From: Auanema rhodensis
Lineage: Eukaryota; Nematoda; Chromadorea; Rhabditida; Rhabditidae
Direction: 5' to 3'
Length of the DNA stretch: 64,000 nt
Assembly: GCA_964057225.1 (NCBI GenBank)
Contig: OZ059895.1
Coordinates: forward strand, 11,718,001-11,782,000
Positions 24,430 through 39,300 of the stretch are shown here, in pieces. The position numbers and the translations under genes are program-made. The number at the start of each line of letters is the position of its first letter. The first letter of the stretch is position 1. Under the pieces are notes generated by a model. That model had not been told where the DNA came from and searched no databases. It saw only the letters and a list, made by a program, of their open reading frames with translations.

Positions 24430-27400
24430 CTATACAACTGTGAAACCTTTTTTAATTTCTTGTATTTGGAGCTCATAAGATTTGATATCATTGAGGGATC
24501 CAGATAGAACGTGGAAAATTACGTAACTAACATGAAATTGGAAAAAACTATAACGAGGATAAGTATGTGAATCATTGAATATCAGATATTTTCGCTTAGG
24601 ACCATACCACGTTGAAAGTACGCCATGCCGCTGAATTTCAATTTTAACTCTTTTGTAACAAATGTTTTCAATTTTCAAGCAGTTTTACTCAGATAGCTTA
24701 ACCCAAGGCAGCAAATTATCTTCAATCTTATTTCTATCTTACAGTTATAAACCAGTAGTGAATGAACCATCATCTTACCTTCACTGTTTCTATCTATTTC
24801 CTATCAAAAGAAACATTGTTTAAACACTATACAACTGTGAAACCTTTTTTAATTTCTTGTATTTGGAGTTCATAAGATTTGATATCATCGAGGGATCCAG
24901 ATAGAACGTGGAAAATTACATAACTAACATGAAATTGGGAAAAAATTATAACGAGGATAAGTATGTGAAACATTGAATATCAGATATTTTCGCTTAGGAC
25001 CATACGACGTTGAAAGTACGCCATGCCGCTGATTTTCAATTTTAACTCTTCTGTAACAAATGTTTTCAATTTCCAAGCAGTTTTACTTAGATAGCTCAAC
25101 CCAAGGCAGCAAATTATCTTCAATATTATTTCTATCTTACAGTTATAAACCAATAGTTAATGAACCATCATCTTACCTTTACTGTTTCTATCTATTTTCT
25201 ATCAGAACAAATATTGTTCAAACACTATACAACTGTGAAACCTTTTTTAATTTCTTGTATTTGGAGCTCATAAGATTTGATATCATTGAGGGATCCAGAT
25301 AGAACGTGGAAAATTACGTAACTAACATGAAATTGGGAAAAAAGTATAACGAGGATAAGTATGTGAAACATTGAATATCAGATATTTTCGCTTAGGACCA
25401 TACGACGTTGAAAGTACGCCATGCCGCTGATTTTCAATTATAACTCTTATGTAACAAATGTTTTCAATTTTCAAGCAGTTTTACTTAGATAGCTCAACCC
25501 AAGGCAGCAAATTATCTTCAATCTTATTTCTATCTTACAGTTATAAACCAGTAGTGAATGAACCATCATCTTACCTTTACTGTTTCTATCTATTTTCTAT
25601 CAAAAGAAACATTGTTTAAACACTATACAACTGTGACACCTTTTTTAATTTCTTGTATTTGGAGTTCATAAGATTTGATATCATCGAGGGATCCAGATAG
25701 AACGTGGAAAATTACATAACTAACATGAAATTGGGAAAAAATTATAACGAGGATAAGTATGTGAAACATTGAATATCAGATATTTTCGCTTAGGACCATA
25801 CGACGTTGAAAGTACGCCTTGCCGCTGATTTTCAATTTTAACTCTTCTGTAACAAATGTTTCCAATTTCCAAGCAGTTTTACTTAGATAGCTCAACCCAA
25901 TGCAGCAAATTATCTTCAATCTTATTTCTATCTTACAGTTATAAACCAGTAGTGAATGAACCATCATCTTACCTTCACTGTTTCTATCTATTTCCTATCA
26001 AAAGAAACATTGTTTAAACACTATACAACTGTGAAACCTTTTTTAATTTCTTGTATTTGGAGTTCATAAGATTTGATATTATCGAGGGATCCAGATAGAA
26101 CGTGAAAAATTACATAACTAACATGAAATTGGGAAAAAATTATAACGAGGATAAGTATGTGAAACATTGAATATCAGATATTTTCGCTTAGGACCATACG
26201 ACGTTGAAAGTACGCCATGCCGCTGATTTTCAATTTTAACTCTTTTGTAACAAATGTTTTCAATTTCCAAGCAGTTTTACTTAGATAGCTCAACCCAAGG
26301 CAGCAAATTATCTTCAATATTATTTCTATCTTACAGTTATAAACCAATAGTTAATGAACCATCATCTTACCTTTACTGTTTCTACCTATTTTCTATCAGA
26401 ACAAATATTGTTCAAACACTATACAACTGTGAAACCTTTTTTAATTTCTTGTATTTGGAGCTCATAAGATTTGATATCATTGAGGGATCCAGATAGAACG
26501 TGGAAAATTACGTAACTAACATGAAATTGGGGAAAAAGTATAACGAGGATAAGTATATGAAACATTGAATATCAGATATTTTCGCTTAGGACCATACCAC
26601 GTTGAAAGTACGCCATGCCGCTGAATTTCAATTTTAACTCTTTTGTAACAAATGTTTCCAATTTCCAAGCAGTTTTACTTAGATAGCTTAACCCAAGGCA
26701 GCAAATTATCTTCAATATTATTTCTATCTTATAGTTATAAACCAATAGTTAATGAACCATCATCTTACCCTTACCGTTTCTATCTATTTCCTATCGAAAC
26801 CAACTTTGTTCAAAAACTATACAACTGTGAAACCTTTTTTAATTTCTTGTATTTGGAGCTCATAAGATTTGATATCATTGAGGGATCCAGATAGAACGTG
26901 GAAAATTACATAACTAACATGAAATTGGGAAAAAATTATAACGAGGATAAGTATGTGAAACATTGAATATCAGATATTTTCGCTTAGGACCATACGACGT
27001 TGAAAGTACGCCATGCCGCTGATTTTCAATTTTAACTCTTCTGTAACAAATGTTTTCAATTTCCAAGCAGTTTTACTTAGATAGCTCAACCCAAGGCAGC
27101 AAATTATCTTCAATATTATTTCTATCTTACAGTTATAAACCAATAGTTAATAAACCATCATCTTACCTTTACTGTTTCTATCTATTTTCTATCAGTACAA
27201 ATATTGTTCAAACACTATACAACTGTGAAACCTTTTTTAATTTCTTGTATTTAGAGCTCATAAGATTTGATATCATTGAGGGATCCAGATAGAACGTGGA
27301 AAATTACGTAACTAACATGAAATTGGGAAAAAGTATAACGAGGATAAGTATGTGAAACATTGAATATCAGATATTTTCGCTTAGGACCATACGACGTTGA

Positions 27401-28755
27401 AAGTACGCCATGCCGCTGATTTTCAATTTTAACTCTTCTGTAACAAATGTTTTCAATTTTCAAGCAGTTTTACTTAGATAGCTCAACCCAAGGCAGCAAA
27501 TTATCTTCAATCTTATTTCTATCTTACAGTTATAAACCAGTAGTGAATGAACCATCATCTTACCTTTACTGTTTCTATCTATTTTCTATCAAAAGAAACA
27601 TTGTTTAAACACTATACAACTGTGACACCTTTTTTAATTTCTTGTATTTGGAGTTCATAAGATTTGATATCATCGAGGGATCCAGATAGAACGTGGAAAA
27701 TTACATAACTAACATGAAATTGGGAAAAAATTATAACGAGGATAAGTATGTGAAACATTGAATATCAGATATTTTCGCTTAGGACCATACGACGTTGAAA
27801 GTACGCCATGCCGCTGATTTTCAATTTTAACTCTTCTGTAACAAATGTTTCCAATTTCCAAGCAGTTTTACTTAGATAGCTCAACCCAAGGCAGCAAATT
27901 ATCTTCAATATTATTTCTATCTTACAGTTATAAACCAATAGTTAATAAACCATCATCTTACCTTTACTGTTTCTATCTATTTTCTATCAGTACAAATATT
28001 GTTCAAACACTATACAACTGTGAAACCTTTTTTAATTTCTTGTATTTAGAGCTCATAAGATTTGATATCATTGAGGGATCCAGATAGAACGTGGAAAATT
28101 ACGTAACTAACATGAAATTGGGAAAAAGTATAACGAGGATAAGTATGTGAAACATTGAATATCAGATATTTTCGCTTAGGACCATACGACGTTGAAAGTA
28201 CGCCATGCCGCTGATTTTCAATTTTAACTCTTCTGTAACAAATGTTTTCAATTTTCAAGCAGTTTTACTTAGATAGCTCAACCCAAGGCAGCAAATTATC
28301 TTCAATCTTATTTCTATCTTACAGTTATAAACCAGTAGTGAATGAACCATCATCTTACCTTTACTGTTTCTATCTATTTTCTATCAAAAGAAACATTGTT
28401 TAAACACTATACAACTGTGACACCTTTTTTAATTTCTTGTATTTGGAGTTCATAAGATTTGATATCATCGAGGGATCCAGATAGAACGTGGAAAATTACA
28501 TAACTAACATGAAATTGGGAAAAAATTATAACGAGGATAAGTATGTGAAACATTGAATATCAGATATTTTCGCTTAGGACCATACGACGTTGAAAGTACG
28601 CCTTGCCGCTGATTTTCAATTTTAACTCTTCTGTAACAAATGTTTCCAATTTCCAAGCAGTTTTACTTAGATAGCTCAACCCAAGGCAGCAAATTATCTT
28701 CAATCTTATTTCTATCTTACAGTTATAAACCAGTAGTGAATGAACCATCATCTTA
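24430..28755 (+). repeat. Segment duplicated at 32.4-36.3 kb, first copy
   Basis: Bases 24,430 to about 25,450 match 32,385-33,405 at 7,955 bp (20 monomers). From about 25,860 to 28,755 the match continues at 7,557 bp (19 monomers). Markers shared by both copies are TCAATTATAACTCTTATG near 25,433 and 33,388, AACCCAATGCAGC near 25,895 and 33,452, and AACGTGAAAAATTAC near 26,099. Monomer starts are 24662, 25060, 25458, 25856, 26254, 26652, 27050, 27447, 27845, 28242 and 28640. This copy has one monomer more than its partner. Confidence 0.85.
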
Positions 28756-31700
28756 CCTTCACTGTTTCTATCTATTTCCTATCAAAAGAAACATTGTTTA
28801 AACACTATACAACTGTGAAACCTTTTTTAATTTCTTGTATTTGGAGATCATAAGATTTGATATCATTGAGGGATCCAGATAGAACGTGGAAAATTACGTA
28901 ACTAACATGAAATTGGAAAAAAACTATAACGAGGATAAGTATGTGAATCATTGAATATCAGATATTTTCGCTTAGGACCATACCACGTTGAAAGTACGCC
29001 ATGCCGCTGAATTTCAATTTTAACTCTTTTGTAACAAATGTTTTCAATTTCCAAGCAGTTTTACTCAGATAGCTTAACCCAAGGCAGCAAATTATCTTCA
29101 ATATTATTTCTATCTTACAGTTATAAACCAATAGTTAATGAACCATCATCTTACCCTTACCGTTTCTATCTATTTCCTATCGAAACCAACTTTGTTCAAA
29201 AACTATACAACTGTGAAACCTTTTTTAATTTCTTGTATTTGGAGCTCATAAGATTTGATATCATCGAGGGATCCAGATAGAACGTGGAAAATTACATAAC
29301 TACCATGAAATTGGAAAAAAACTATAACGAGGGTAAGTATGTAAATCATTGAATATCAGATATTTTTGCTTACAACTATACCACGTTGTAAGTACGCCAT
29401 GCCGCTGATTTTCAATTTTAATTCTTTTGTAAAAAATGTTTTCAATTTTCAAGCAGTTTTACTCAGATAGCTTAACCCAAGGCAGCAAATTATCTTCAAT
29501 ATTATTTCTATCTTATAGTTATAAACCAATAGTTAATGAACCATCATTTTACCCTTACCGTTTCTATCTATTTCCTATCGAAACCAACTTTGTTCAAAAA
29601 CTATACAACTGTGAAACCTTTTTTAATTTCTTGTATTTGGAGCTCATAAGATTTGATATCATTGAGGGATCCAGATAGAACGTGGAAAATTACATAACTA
29701 ACATGAAATTGGGAAAAAATTATAACGAGGATAAGTATGTGAAACATTGAATATCAGATATTTTCGCTTAGGACCATACGACGTTGAAAGTACGCCATGC
29801 CGCTGATTTTCAATTTTAACTCTTCTGTAACAAATGTTTTCAATTTCCAAGCAGTTTTACTTAGATAGCTCAACCCAAGGCAGCAAATTATCTTCAATAT
29901 TATTTCTATCTTACAGTTATAAACCAATAGTTAATAAACCATCATCTTACCTTTACTGTTTCTATGTATTTTCTATCAGTACAAATATTGTTCAAACACT
30001 ATACAACTGTGAAACCTTTTTTAATTTCTTGTATTTAGAGCTCATAAGATTTGATATCATTGAGGGATCCAGATAGAACGTGGAAAATTACGTAACTAAC
30101 ATGAAATTGGGAAAAAGTATAACGAGGATAAGTATGTGAAACATTGAATATCAGATATTTTCGCTTAGGACCATACGACGTTGAAAGTACGCCATGCCGC
30201 TGATTTTCAATTTTAACTCTTCTGTAACAAATGTTTTCAATTTTCAAGCAGTTTTACTTAGATAGCTCAACCCAAGGCAGCAAATTATCTTCAATCTTAT
30301 TTCTATCTTACAGTTATAAACCAGCAGTGAATGAACCATCATCTTACCTTTACTGTTTCTATCTATTTTCTATCAAAAGAAACATTGTTTAAACACTATA
30401 CAACTGTGACACCTTTTTTAATTTCTTGTATTTGGAGTTCATAAGATTTGATATCATCGAGGGATCCAGATAGAACGTGGAAAATTACATAACTAACATG
30501 AAATTGGGAAAAAATTATAACGAGGATAAGTATGTGAAACATTGAATATCAGATATTTTCGCTTAGGACCATACGACGTTGAAAGTACGCCTTGCCGCTG
30601 ATTTTCAATTTTAACTCTTTTGTAAAAAATGTTTTCAAATTTCAAGCAGTTTTACTTAGATAGCTCAACCCAAGGCAGCAAATTATCTTCAATCTTATTT
30701 CTATCTTACAGTTATAAACCAGTAGTGAATGAACCATCATCTTACCCTTACCGTTTCTATCTAATTCCTATCGAAACCAACTTTGTTCAAAAACTATACA
30801 ACTGTGAAACCTTTTTTAATTTCTTGTATTTGGAGCTCATAAGATTTGATATCATTGAGGGATCCAGATAGAACGTGGAAAATTACATAACTAACATGAA
30901 ATTGGGAAAAAATTATAACGAGGATAAGTATGTGAAACATTGAATATCAGATATTTTCGCTTAGGACCATACGACGTTGAAAGTACGCCATGCCGCTGAT
31001 TTTCAATTTTAACTCTTCTGTAACAAATGTTTTCAATTTCCAAGCAGTTTTACTTAGATAGCTCAACCCAAGGCAGCAAATTATCTTCAATATTATTTCT
31101 ATCTTACAGTTATAAACCAGTAGTGAATGAACCATCATCTTACCTTCACTGTTTCTATCTATTTCCTATCAGAAGAAACATTGTTTAAACACTATACAAC
31201 TGTGACACCTTTTTTAATTTCTTGTATTTGGAGTTCATAAGATTTGATATCATCGAGGGATCCAGATAGAACGTGGAAAATTACATAACTAACATGAAAT
31301 TGGGAAAAAATTATAACGAGGATAAGTATGTGAAACATTGAATATCAGATATTTTCGCTTAGGACCATACGACGTTGAAAGTACGCCTTGCCGCTGATTT
31401 TCAATTTTAACTCTTCTGTAACAAATGTTTCCAATTTCCAAGCAGTTTTACTTAGATAGCTCAACCCAAGGCAGCAAATTATCTTCAATCTTATTTCTAT
31501 CTTACAGTTATAAACCAGTAGTGAATGAACCATCATCTTACCTTCACTGTTTCTATCTATTTCCTATCAAAAGAAACATTGTTTAAACACTATACAACTG
31601 TGAAACCTTTTTTAATTTCTTGTATTTGGAGATCATAAGATTTGATATCATTGAGGGATCCAGATAGAACGTGGAAAATTACGTAACTAACATGAAATTG

Positions 31701-32290
31701 GAAAAAACTATAACGAGGATAAGTATGTGAATCAATGAATATCAGATATTTTCGCTTAGGACCATACCACGTTGAAAGTACGCCATGCCGCTGAATTTCA
31801 ATTTTAACTCTTTTGTAACAAATGTTTTCAATTTTCAAGCAGTTTTACTCAGATAGCTTAACCCAAGGCAGCAAATTATCTTCAATATTATTTCTATCTT
31901 ACAGTTATAAACCAATGGTTAATGAACCATCATCTTACCTTCACTGTTTCTATCTATTTCCTATCAAAAGAAACATTGTTTAAACACTATACAACTGTGA
32001 AACCTTTTTTAATTTCTTGTATTTGGAGCTCATAAGATTTGATATCATTGAGGGATCCAGATAGAACGTGGAAAATTACATAACTAACATGAAATTGGGA
32101 AAAAATTATAACGAGGATAAGTATGTGAAACATTGAATATCAGATATTTTCGCCTAGGACCATAGCACGTTGAAAGTACGCCATGCCGCTGATTTTCAAT
32201 TTTAACTCTTTTGTAACAAATGTTTTCAATTTTTAAGCAGTTTTACTTAGATAGCTTAACCCAAGGCAGCAAATTATCTTCAATCTTATT
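27850..32290 (+). repeat. Segment duplicated at 39.0-43.4 kb, first copy
   Basis: Monomers 27845 through 31822 (11 monomers) match 38981 through 42958 at a constant 11,136 bp (28 monomers). Shared rare markers are GAGGGTAAGTATG at 29,330 and 40,466, ACAACTATACCACG near 29,372 and 40,508, CCATCATTTTACCC, TTCTATGTATTTTC, CAGCAGTGAATG and TTTTCAAATTTC. A seen difference is TTTTTCAATTTC near 39,961 where the partner has TTTTTTAATTTC. The match fails near 32,290 and 43,426, where CTTATTTC becomes CTTTTTTC. This segment overlaps the end of the 24.4-28.8 kb segment. Confidence 0.85.
29333..29340 (+). other. GTAAGTAT splice-donor-like string, unique to one variant
   Basis: Most monomers read GAGGATAAGTATG here. 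One A-to-G change gives GAGGGTAAGTATG, which matches the eukaryotic 5' splice-donor consensus GTAAGT. The same change is found only in the sister copies at 40,469 and 44,843. A transcript would be needed for this to matter and none is shown. Confidence 0.3.
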
Positions 32291-32384
32291 TCTATCTTAC
32301 AGTTATAAACCAGTAGTGAATGAACCATCATCTTACCTTCACTGTTTCTATCTATTTCCTATCGAAACCAACTTTGTTCAAAAA

Positions 32385-35300
32385 CTATACAACTGTGAAA
32401 CCTTTTTTAATTTCTTGTATTTGGAGCTCATAAGATTTGATATCATTGAGGGATCCAGATAGAACGTGGAAAATTACGTAACTAACATGAAATTGGAAGA
32501 AACTATAACGAGGATAAGTATGTGAATCATTGAATATCAGATATTTTCGCTTAGGACCATACCACGTTGAAAGTACGCCATGCCGCTGAATTTCAATTTT
32601 AACTCTTTTGTAACAAATGTTTTCAATTTTCAAGCAGTTTTACTCAGATAGCTTAACCCAAGGCAGCAAATTATCTTCAATCTTATTTCTATCTTACAGT
32701 TATAAACCAGTAGTGAATGAACCATCATCTTACCTTCACTGTTTCTATCTATTTCCTATCAAAAGAAACATTGTTTAAACACTATACAACTGTGAAACCT
32801 TTTTTAATTTCTTGTATTTGGAGTTCATAAGATTTGATATCATCGAGGGATCCAGATAGAACGTGGAAAATTACATAACTAACATGAAATTGGGAAAAAA
32901 TTATAACGAGGATAAGTATGTGAAACATTGAATATCAGATATTTTCGCTTAGGACCATACGACGTTGAAAGTACGCCATGCCGCTGATTTTCAATTTTAA
33001 CTCTTCTGTAACAAATGTTTTCAATTTCCAAGCAGTTTTACTTAGATAGCTCAACCCAAGGCAGCAAATTATCTTCAATATTATTTCTATCTTACAGTTA
33101 TAAACCAATAGTTAATGAACCATCATCTTACCTTTACTGTTTCTATCTATTTTCTATCAGAACAAATATTGTTCAAACACTATACAACTGTGAAACCTTT
33201 TTTAATTTCTTGTATTTGGAGCTCATAAGATTTGATATCATTGAGGGATCCAGATAGAACGTGGAAAATTACGTAACTAACATGAAATTGGGAAAAAAGT
33301 ATAACGAGGATAAGTATGTGAAACATTGAATATCAGATATTTTCGCTTAGGACCATACGACGTTGAAAGTACGCCATGCCGCTGATTTTCAATTATAACT
33401 CTTATGTAACAAATGTTTTCAATTTTCAAGCAGTTTTACTTAGATAGCTCAACCCAATGCAGCAAATTATCTTCAATCTTATTTCTATCTTACAGTTATA
33501 AACCAGTAGTGAATGAACCATCATCTTACCTTCACTGTTTCTATCTATTTCCTATCAAAAGAAACATTGTTTAAACACTATACAACTGTGAAACCTTTTT
33601 TAATTTCTTGTATTTGGAGTTCATAAGATTTGATATTATCGAGGGATCCAGATAGAACGTGAAAAATTACATAACTAACATGAAATTGGGAAAAAATTAT
33701 AACGAGGATAAGTATGTGAAACATTGAATATCAGATATTTTCGCTTAGGACCATACGACGTTGAAAGTACGCCATGCCGCTGATTTTCAATTTTAACTCT
33801 TTTGTAACAAATGTTTTCAATTTCCAAGCAGTTTTACTTAGATAGCTCAACCCAAGGCAGCAAATTATCTTCAATATTATTTCTATCTTACAGTTATAAA
33901 CCAATAGTTAATGAACCATCATCTTACCTTTACTGTTTCTACCTATTTTCTATCAGAACAAATATTGTTCAAACACTATACAACTGTGAAACCTTTTTTA
34001 ATTTCTTGTATTTGGAGCTCATAAGATTTGATATCATTGAGGGATCCAGATAGAACGTGGAAAATTACGTAACTAACATGAAATTGGGGAAAAAGTATAA
34101 CGAGGATAAGTATATGAAACATTGAATATCAGATATTTTCGCTTAGGACCATACCACGTTGAAAGTACGCCATGCCGCTGAATTTCAATTTTAACTCTTT
34201 TGTAACAAATGTTTCCAATTTCCAAGCAGTTTTACTTAGATAGCTTAACCCAAGGCAGCAAATTATCTTCAATATTATTTCTATCTTATAGTTATAAACC
34301 AATAGTTAATGAACCTTCATCTTACCCTTACCGTTTCTATCTATTTCCTATCGAAACCAACTTTGTTCAAAAACTATACAACTGTGAAACCTTTTTTAAT
34401 TTCTTGTATTTGGAGCTCATAAGATTTGATATCATTGAGGGATCCAGATAGAACGTGGAAAATTACATAACTAACATGAAATTGGGAAAAAATTATAACG
34501 AGGATAAGTATGTGAAACATTGAATATCAGATATTTTCGCTTAGGACCATACGACGTTGAAAGTACGCCATGCCGCTGATTTTCAATTTTAACTCTTCTG
34601 TAACAAATGTTTTCAATTTCCAAGCAGTTTTACTTAGATAGCTCAACCCAAGGCAGCAAATTATCTTCAATGTTATTTCTATCTTACAGTTATAAACCAA
34701 TAGTTAATAAACCATCTTCTTACCTTTACTGTTTCTATCTATTTTCTATCAGTACAAATATTGTTCAAACACTATACAACTGTGAAACCTTTTTTAATTT
34801 CTTGTATTTAGAGCTCATAAGATTTGATATCATTGAGGGATCCAGATAGAACGTGGAAAATTACGTAACTAACATGAAATTGGGAAAAAGTATAACGAGG
34901 ATAAGTATGTGAAACATTGAATATCAGATATTTTCGCTTAGGACCATACGACGTTGAAAGTACGCCATGCCGCTGATTTTCAATTTTAACTCTTCTGTAA
35001 CAAATGTTTTCAATTTTCAAGCAGTTTTACTTAGATAGCTCAACCCAAGGCAGCAAATTATCTTCAATCTTATTTCTATCTTACAGTTATAAACCAGTAG
35101 TGAATGAACCATCATCTTACCTTTACTGTTTCTATCTATTTTCTATCAAAAGAAACATTGTTTAAACACTATACAACTGTGACACCTTTTTTAATTTCTT
35201 GTATTTGGAGTTCATAAGATTTGATATCATCGAGGGATCCAGATAGAACGTGGAAAATTACATAACTAACATGAAATTGGGAAAAAATTATAACGAGGAT

Positions 35301-36312
35301 AAGTATGTGAAACATTGAATATCAGATATTTTCGCTTAGGACCATACGACGTTGAAAGTACGCCATGCCGCTGATTTTCAATTTTAACTCTTCTGTAACA
35401 AATGTTTTCAATTTCCAAGCAGTTTTACTTAGATAGCTCAACCCAAGGCAGCAAATTATCTTCAATATTATTTCTATCTTACAGTTATAAACCAATAGTT
35501 AATAAACCATCATCTTACCTTTACTGTTTCTATCTATTTTCTATCAGTACAAATATTGTTCAAACACTATACAACTGTGAAACCTTTTTTAATTTCTTGT
35601 ATTTAGAGCTCATAAGATTTGATATCATTGAGGGATCCAGATAGAACGTGGAAAATTACGTAACTAACATGAAATTGGGAAAAAGTATAACGAGGATAAG
35701 TATGTGAAACATTGAATATCAGATATTTTCGCTTAGGACCATACGACGTTGAAAGTACGCCATGCCGCTGATTTTCAATTTTAACTCTTCTGTAACAAAT
35801 GTTTTCAATTTTCAAGCAGTTTTACTTAGATAGCTCAACCCAAGGCAGCAAATTATCTTCAATCTTATTTCTATCTTACAGTTATAAACCAGTAGTGAAT
35901 GAACCATCATCTTACCTTTACTGTTTCTATCTATTTTCTATCAAAAGAAACATTGTTTAAACACTATACAACTGTGACACCTTTTTTAATTTCTTGTATT
36001 TGGAGTTCATAAGATTTGATATCATCGAGGGATCCAGATAGAACGTGGAAAATTACATAACTAACATGAAATTGGGAAAAAATTATAACGAGGATAAGTA
36101 TGTGAAACATTGAATATCAGATATTTTCGCTTAGGACCATACGACGTTGAAAGTACGCCTTGCCGCTGATTTTCAATTTTAACTCTTCTGTAACAAATGT
36201 TTCCAATTTCCAAGCAGTTTTACTTAGATAGCTCAACCCAAGGCAGCAAATTATCTTCAATCTTATTTCTATCTTACAGTTATAAACCAGTAGTGAATGA
36301 ACCATCATCTTA
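32385..36312 (+). repeat. Second copy of the 24.4-28.8 kb segment, one monomer shorter
   Basis: Monomer starts are 32617, 33015, 33413, 33811, 34209, 34607, 35004, 35402, 35799 and 36197. Monomer 33413 is a hybrid. It enters like 25458 (CTTATGTAACAAATG, then AATTTTCAAGCAG) and continues like 25856 (AACCCAATGCAGC). The loss of one monomer falls between about 33,432 and 33,456. Private changes are few, such as GAACCTTCATC near 34,312 and CAATGTTATTTC near 34,668. Confidence 0.85.
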
Positions 36313-39300
36313 CCTTTACTGTTTCTATCTATTTTCTATCAAAAGAAACATTGTTTAAACACTATACAACTGTGACACCTTTTTTAATTTCTTGTATTTG
36401 GAGTTCATAAGATTTGATATCATCGAGGGATCCAGATAGAACGTGGAAAATTACATAACTAACATGAAATTGGGAAAAAATTATAACGAGGATAAGTATG
36501 TGAAACATTGAATATCAGATATTTTCGCTTAGGACCATACGACGTTGAAAGTACGCCATGCCGCTGATTTTCAATTTTAACTCTTCTGTAACAAATGTTT
36601 TCAATTTCCAAGCAGTTTTACTTAGATAGCTCAACCCAAGGCAGCAAATTATCTTCAATATTATTTCTATCTTACAGTTATAAACCAATAGTTAATAAAC
36701 CATCATCTTACCTTTACTGTTTCTATCTATTTTCTATCAGTACAAATATTGTTCAAACACTATACAACTGTGAAACCTTTTTTAATTTCTTGTATTTAGA
36801 GCTCATAAGATTTGATATCATTGAGGGATCCAGATAGAACGTGGAAAATTACGTAACTAACATGAAATTGGGAAAAAGTATAACGAGGATAAGTATGTGA
36901 AACATTGAATATCAGATATTTTCGCTTAGGACCATACGACGTTGAAAGTACGCCATGCCGCTGATTTTCAATTTTAACTCTTCTGTAACAAATGTTTTCA
37001 ATTTTCAAGCAGTTTTACTTAGATAGCTCAACCCAAGGCAGCAAATTATCTTCAATCTTATTTCTATCTTACAGTTATAAACCAGTAGTGAATGAACCAT
37101 CATCTTACCTTTACTGTTTCTATCTATTTTCTATCAAAAGAAACATTGTTTAAACACTATACAACTGTGACACCTTTTTTAATTTCTTGTATTTGGAGTT
37201 CATAAGATTTGATATCATCGAGGGATCCAGATAGAACGTGGAAAATTACATAACTAACATGAAATTGGGAAAAAATTATAACGAGGATAAGTATGTGAAA
37301 CATTGAATATCAGATATTTTCGCTTAGGACCATACGACGTTGAAAGTACGCCTTGCCGCTGATTTTCAATTTTAACTCTTCTGTAACAAATGTTTCCAAT
37401 TTCCAAGCAGTTTTACTTAGATAGCTCAACCCAAGGCAGCAAATTATCTTCAATCTTATTTCTATCTTACAGTTATAAACCAGTAGTGAATGAACCATCA
37501 TCTTACCTTTACTGTTTCTATCTATTTTCTATCAAAAGAAACATTGTTTAAACACTATACAACTGTGACACCTTTTTTAATTTCTTGTATTTGGAGTTCA
37601 TAAGATTTGATATCATCGAGGGATCCAGATAGAACGTGGAAAATTACATAACTAACATGAAATTGGGAAAAAATTATAACGAGGATAAGTATGTGAAACA
37701 TTGAATATCAGATATTTTCGCTTAGGACCATACGACGTTGAAAGTACGCCATGCCGCTGATTTTCAATTTTAACTCTTCTGTAACAAATGTTTTCAATTT
37801 CCAAGCAGTTTTACTTAGATAGCTCAACCCAAGGCAGCAAATTATCTTCAATATTATTTCTATCTTACAGTTATAAACCAATAGTTAATAAACCATCATC
37901 TTACCTTTACTGTTTCTATCTATTTTCTATCAGTACAAATATTGTTCAAACACTATACAACTGTGAAACCTTTTTTAATTTCTTGTATTTAGAGCTCATA
38001 AGATTTGATATCATTGAGGGATCCAGATAGAACGTGGAAAATTACGTAACTAACATGAAATTGGGAAAAAGTATAACGAGGATAAGTATGTGAAACATTG
38101 AATATCAGATATTTTCGCTTAGGACCATACGACGTTGAAAGTACGCCATGCCGCTGATTTTCAATTTTAACTCTTCTGTAACAAATGTTTTCAATTTTCA
38201 AGCAGTTTTACTTAGATAGCTCAACCCAAGGCAGCAAATTATCTTCAATCTTATTTCTATCTTACAGTTATAAACCAGTAGTGAATGAACCATCATCTTA
38301 CCTTTACTGTTTCTATCTATTTTCTATCAAAAGAAACATTGTTTAAACACTATACAACTGTGACACCTTTTTTAATTTCTTGTATTTGGAGTTCATAAGA
38401 TTTGATATCATCGAGGGATCCAGATAGAACGTGGAAAATTACATAACTAACATGAAATTGGGAAAAAATTATAACGAGGATAAGTATGTGAAACATTGAA
38501 TATCAGATATTTTCGCTTAGGACCATACGACGTTGAAAGTACGCCTTGCCGCTGATTTTCAATTTTAACTCTTCTGTAACAAATGTTTCCAATTTCCAAG
38601 CAGTTTTACTTAGATAGCTCAACCCAAGGCAGCAAATTATCTTCAATCTTATTTCTATCTTACAGTTATAAACCAGTAGTGAATGAACCATCATCTTACC
38701 TTCACTGTTTCTATCTATTTCCTATCAAAAGAAACATTGTTTAAACACTATACAACTGTGAAACCTTTTTTAATTTCTTGTATTTGGAGATCATAAGATT
38801 TGATATCATTGAGGGATCCAGATAGAACGTGGAAAATTACGTAACTAACATGAAATTGGAAAAAAACTATAACGAGGATAAGTATGTGAATCATTGAATA
38901 TCAGATATTTTCGCTTAGGACCATACCACGTTGAAAGTACGCCATGCCGCTGAATTTCAATTTTAACTCTTTTGTAACAAATGTTTTCAATTTCCAAGCA
39001 GTTTTACTTAGATAGCTCAACCCAAGGCAGCAAATTATCTTCAATATTATTTCTATCTTACAGTTATAAACCAATAGTTAATAAACCATCATCTTACCTT
39101 TACTGTTTCTATCTATTTTCTATCAGTACAAATATTGTTCAAACACTATACAACTGTGAAACCTTTTTTAATTTCTTGTATTTAGAGCTCATAAGATTTG
39201 ATATCATTGAGGGATCCAGATAGAACGTGGAAAATTACGTAACTAACATGAAATTGGGAAAAAGTATAACGAGGATAAGTATGTGAAACATTGAATATCA

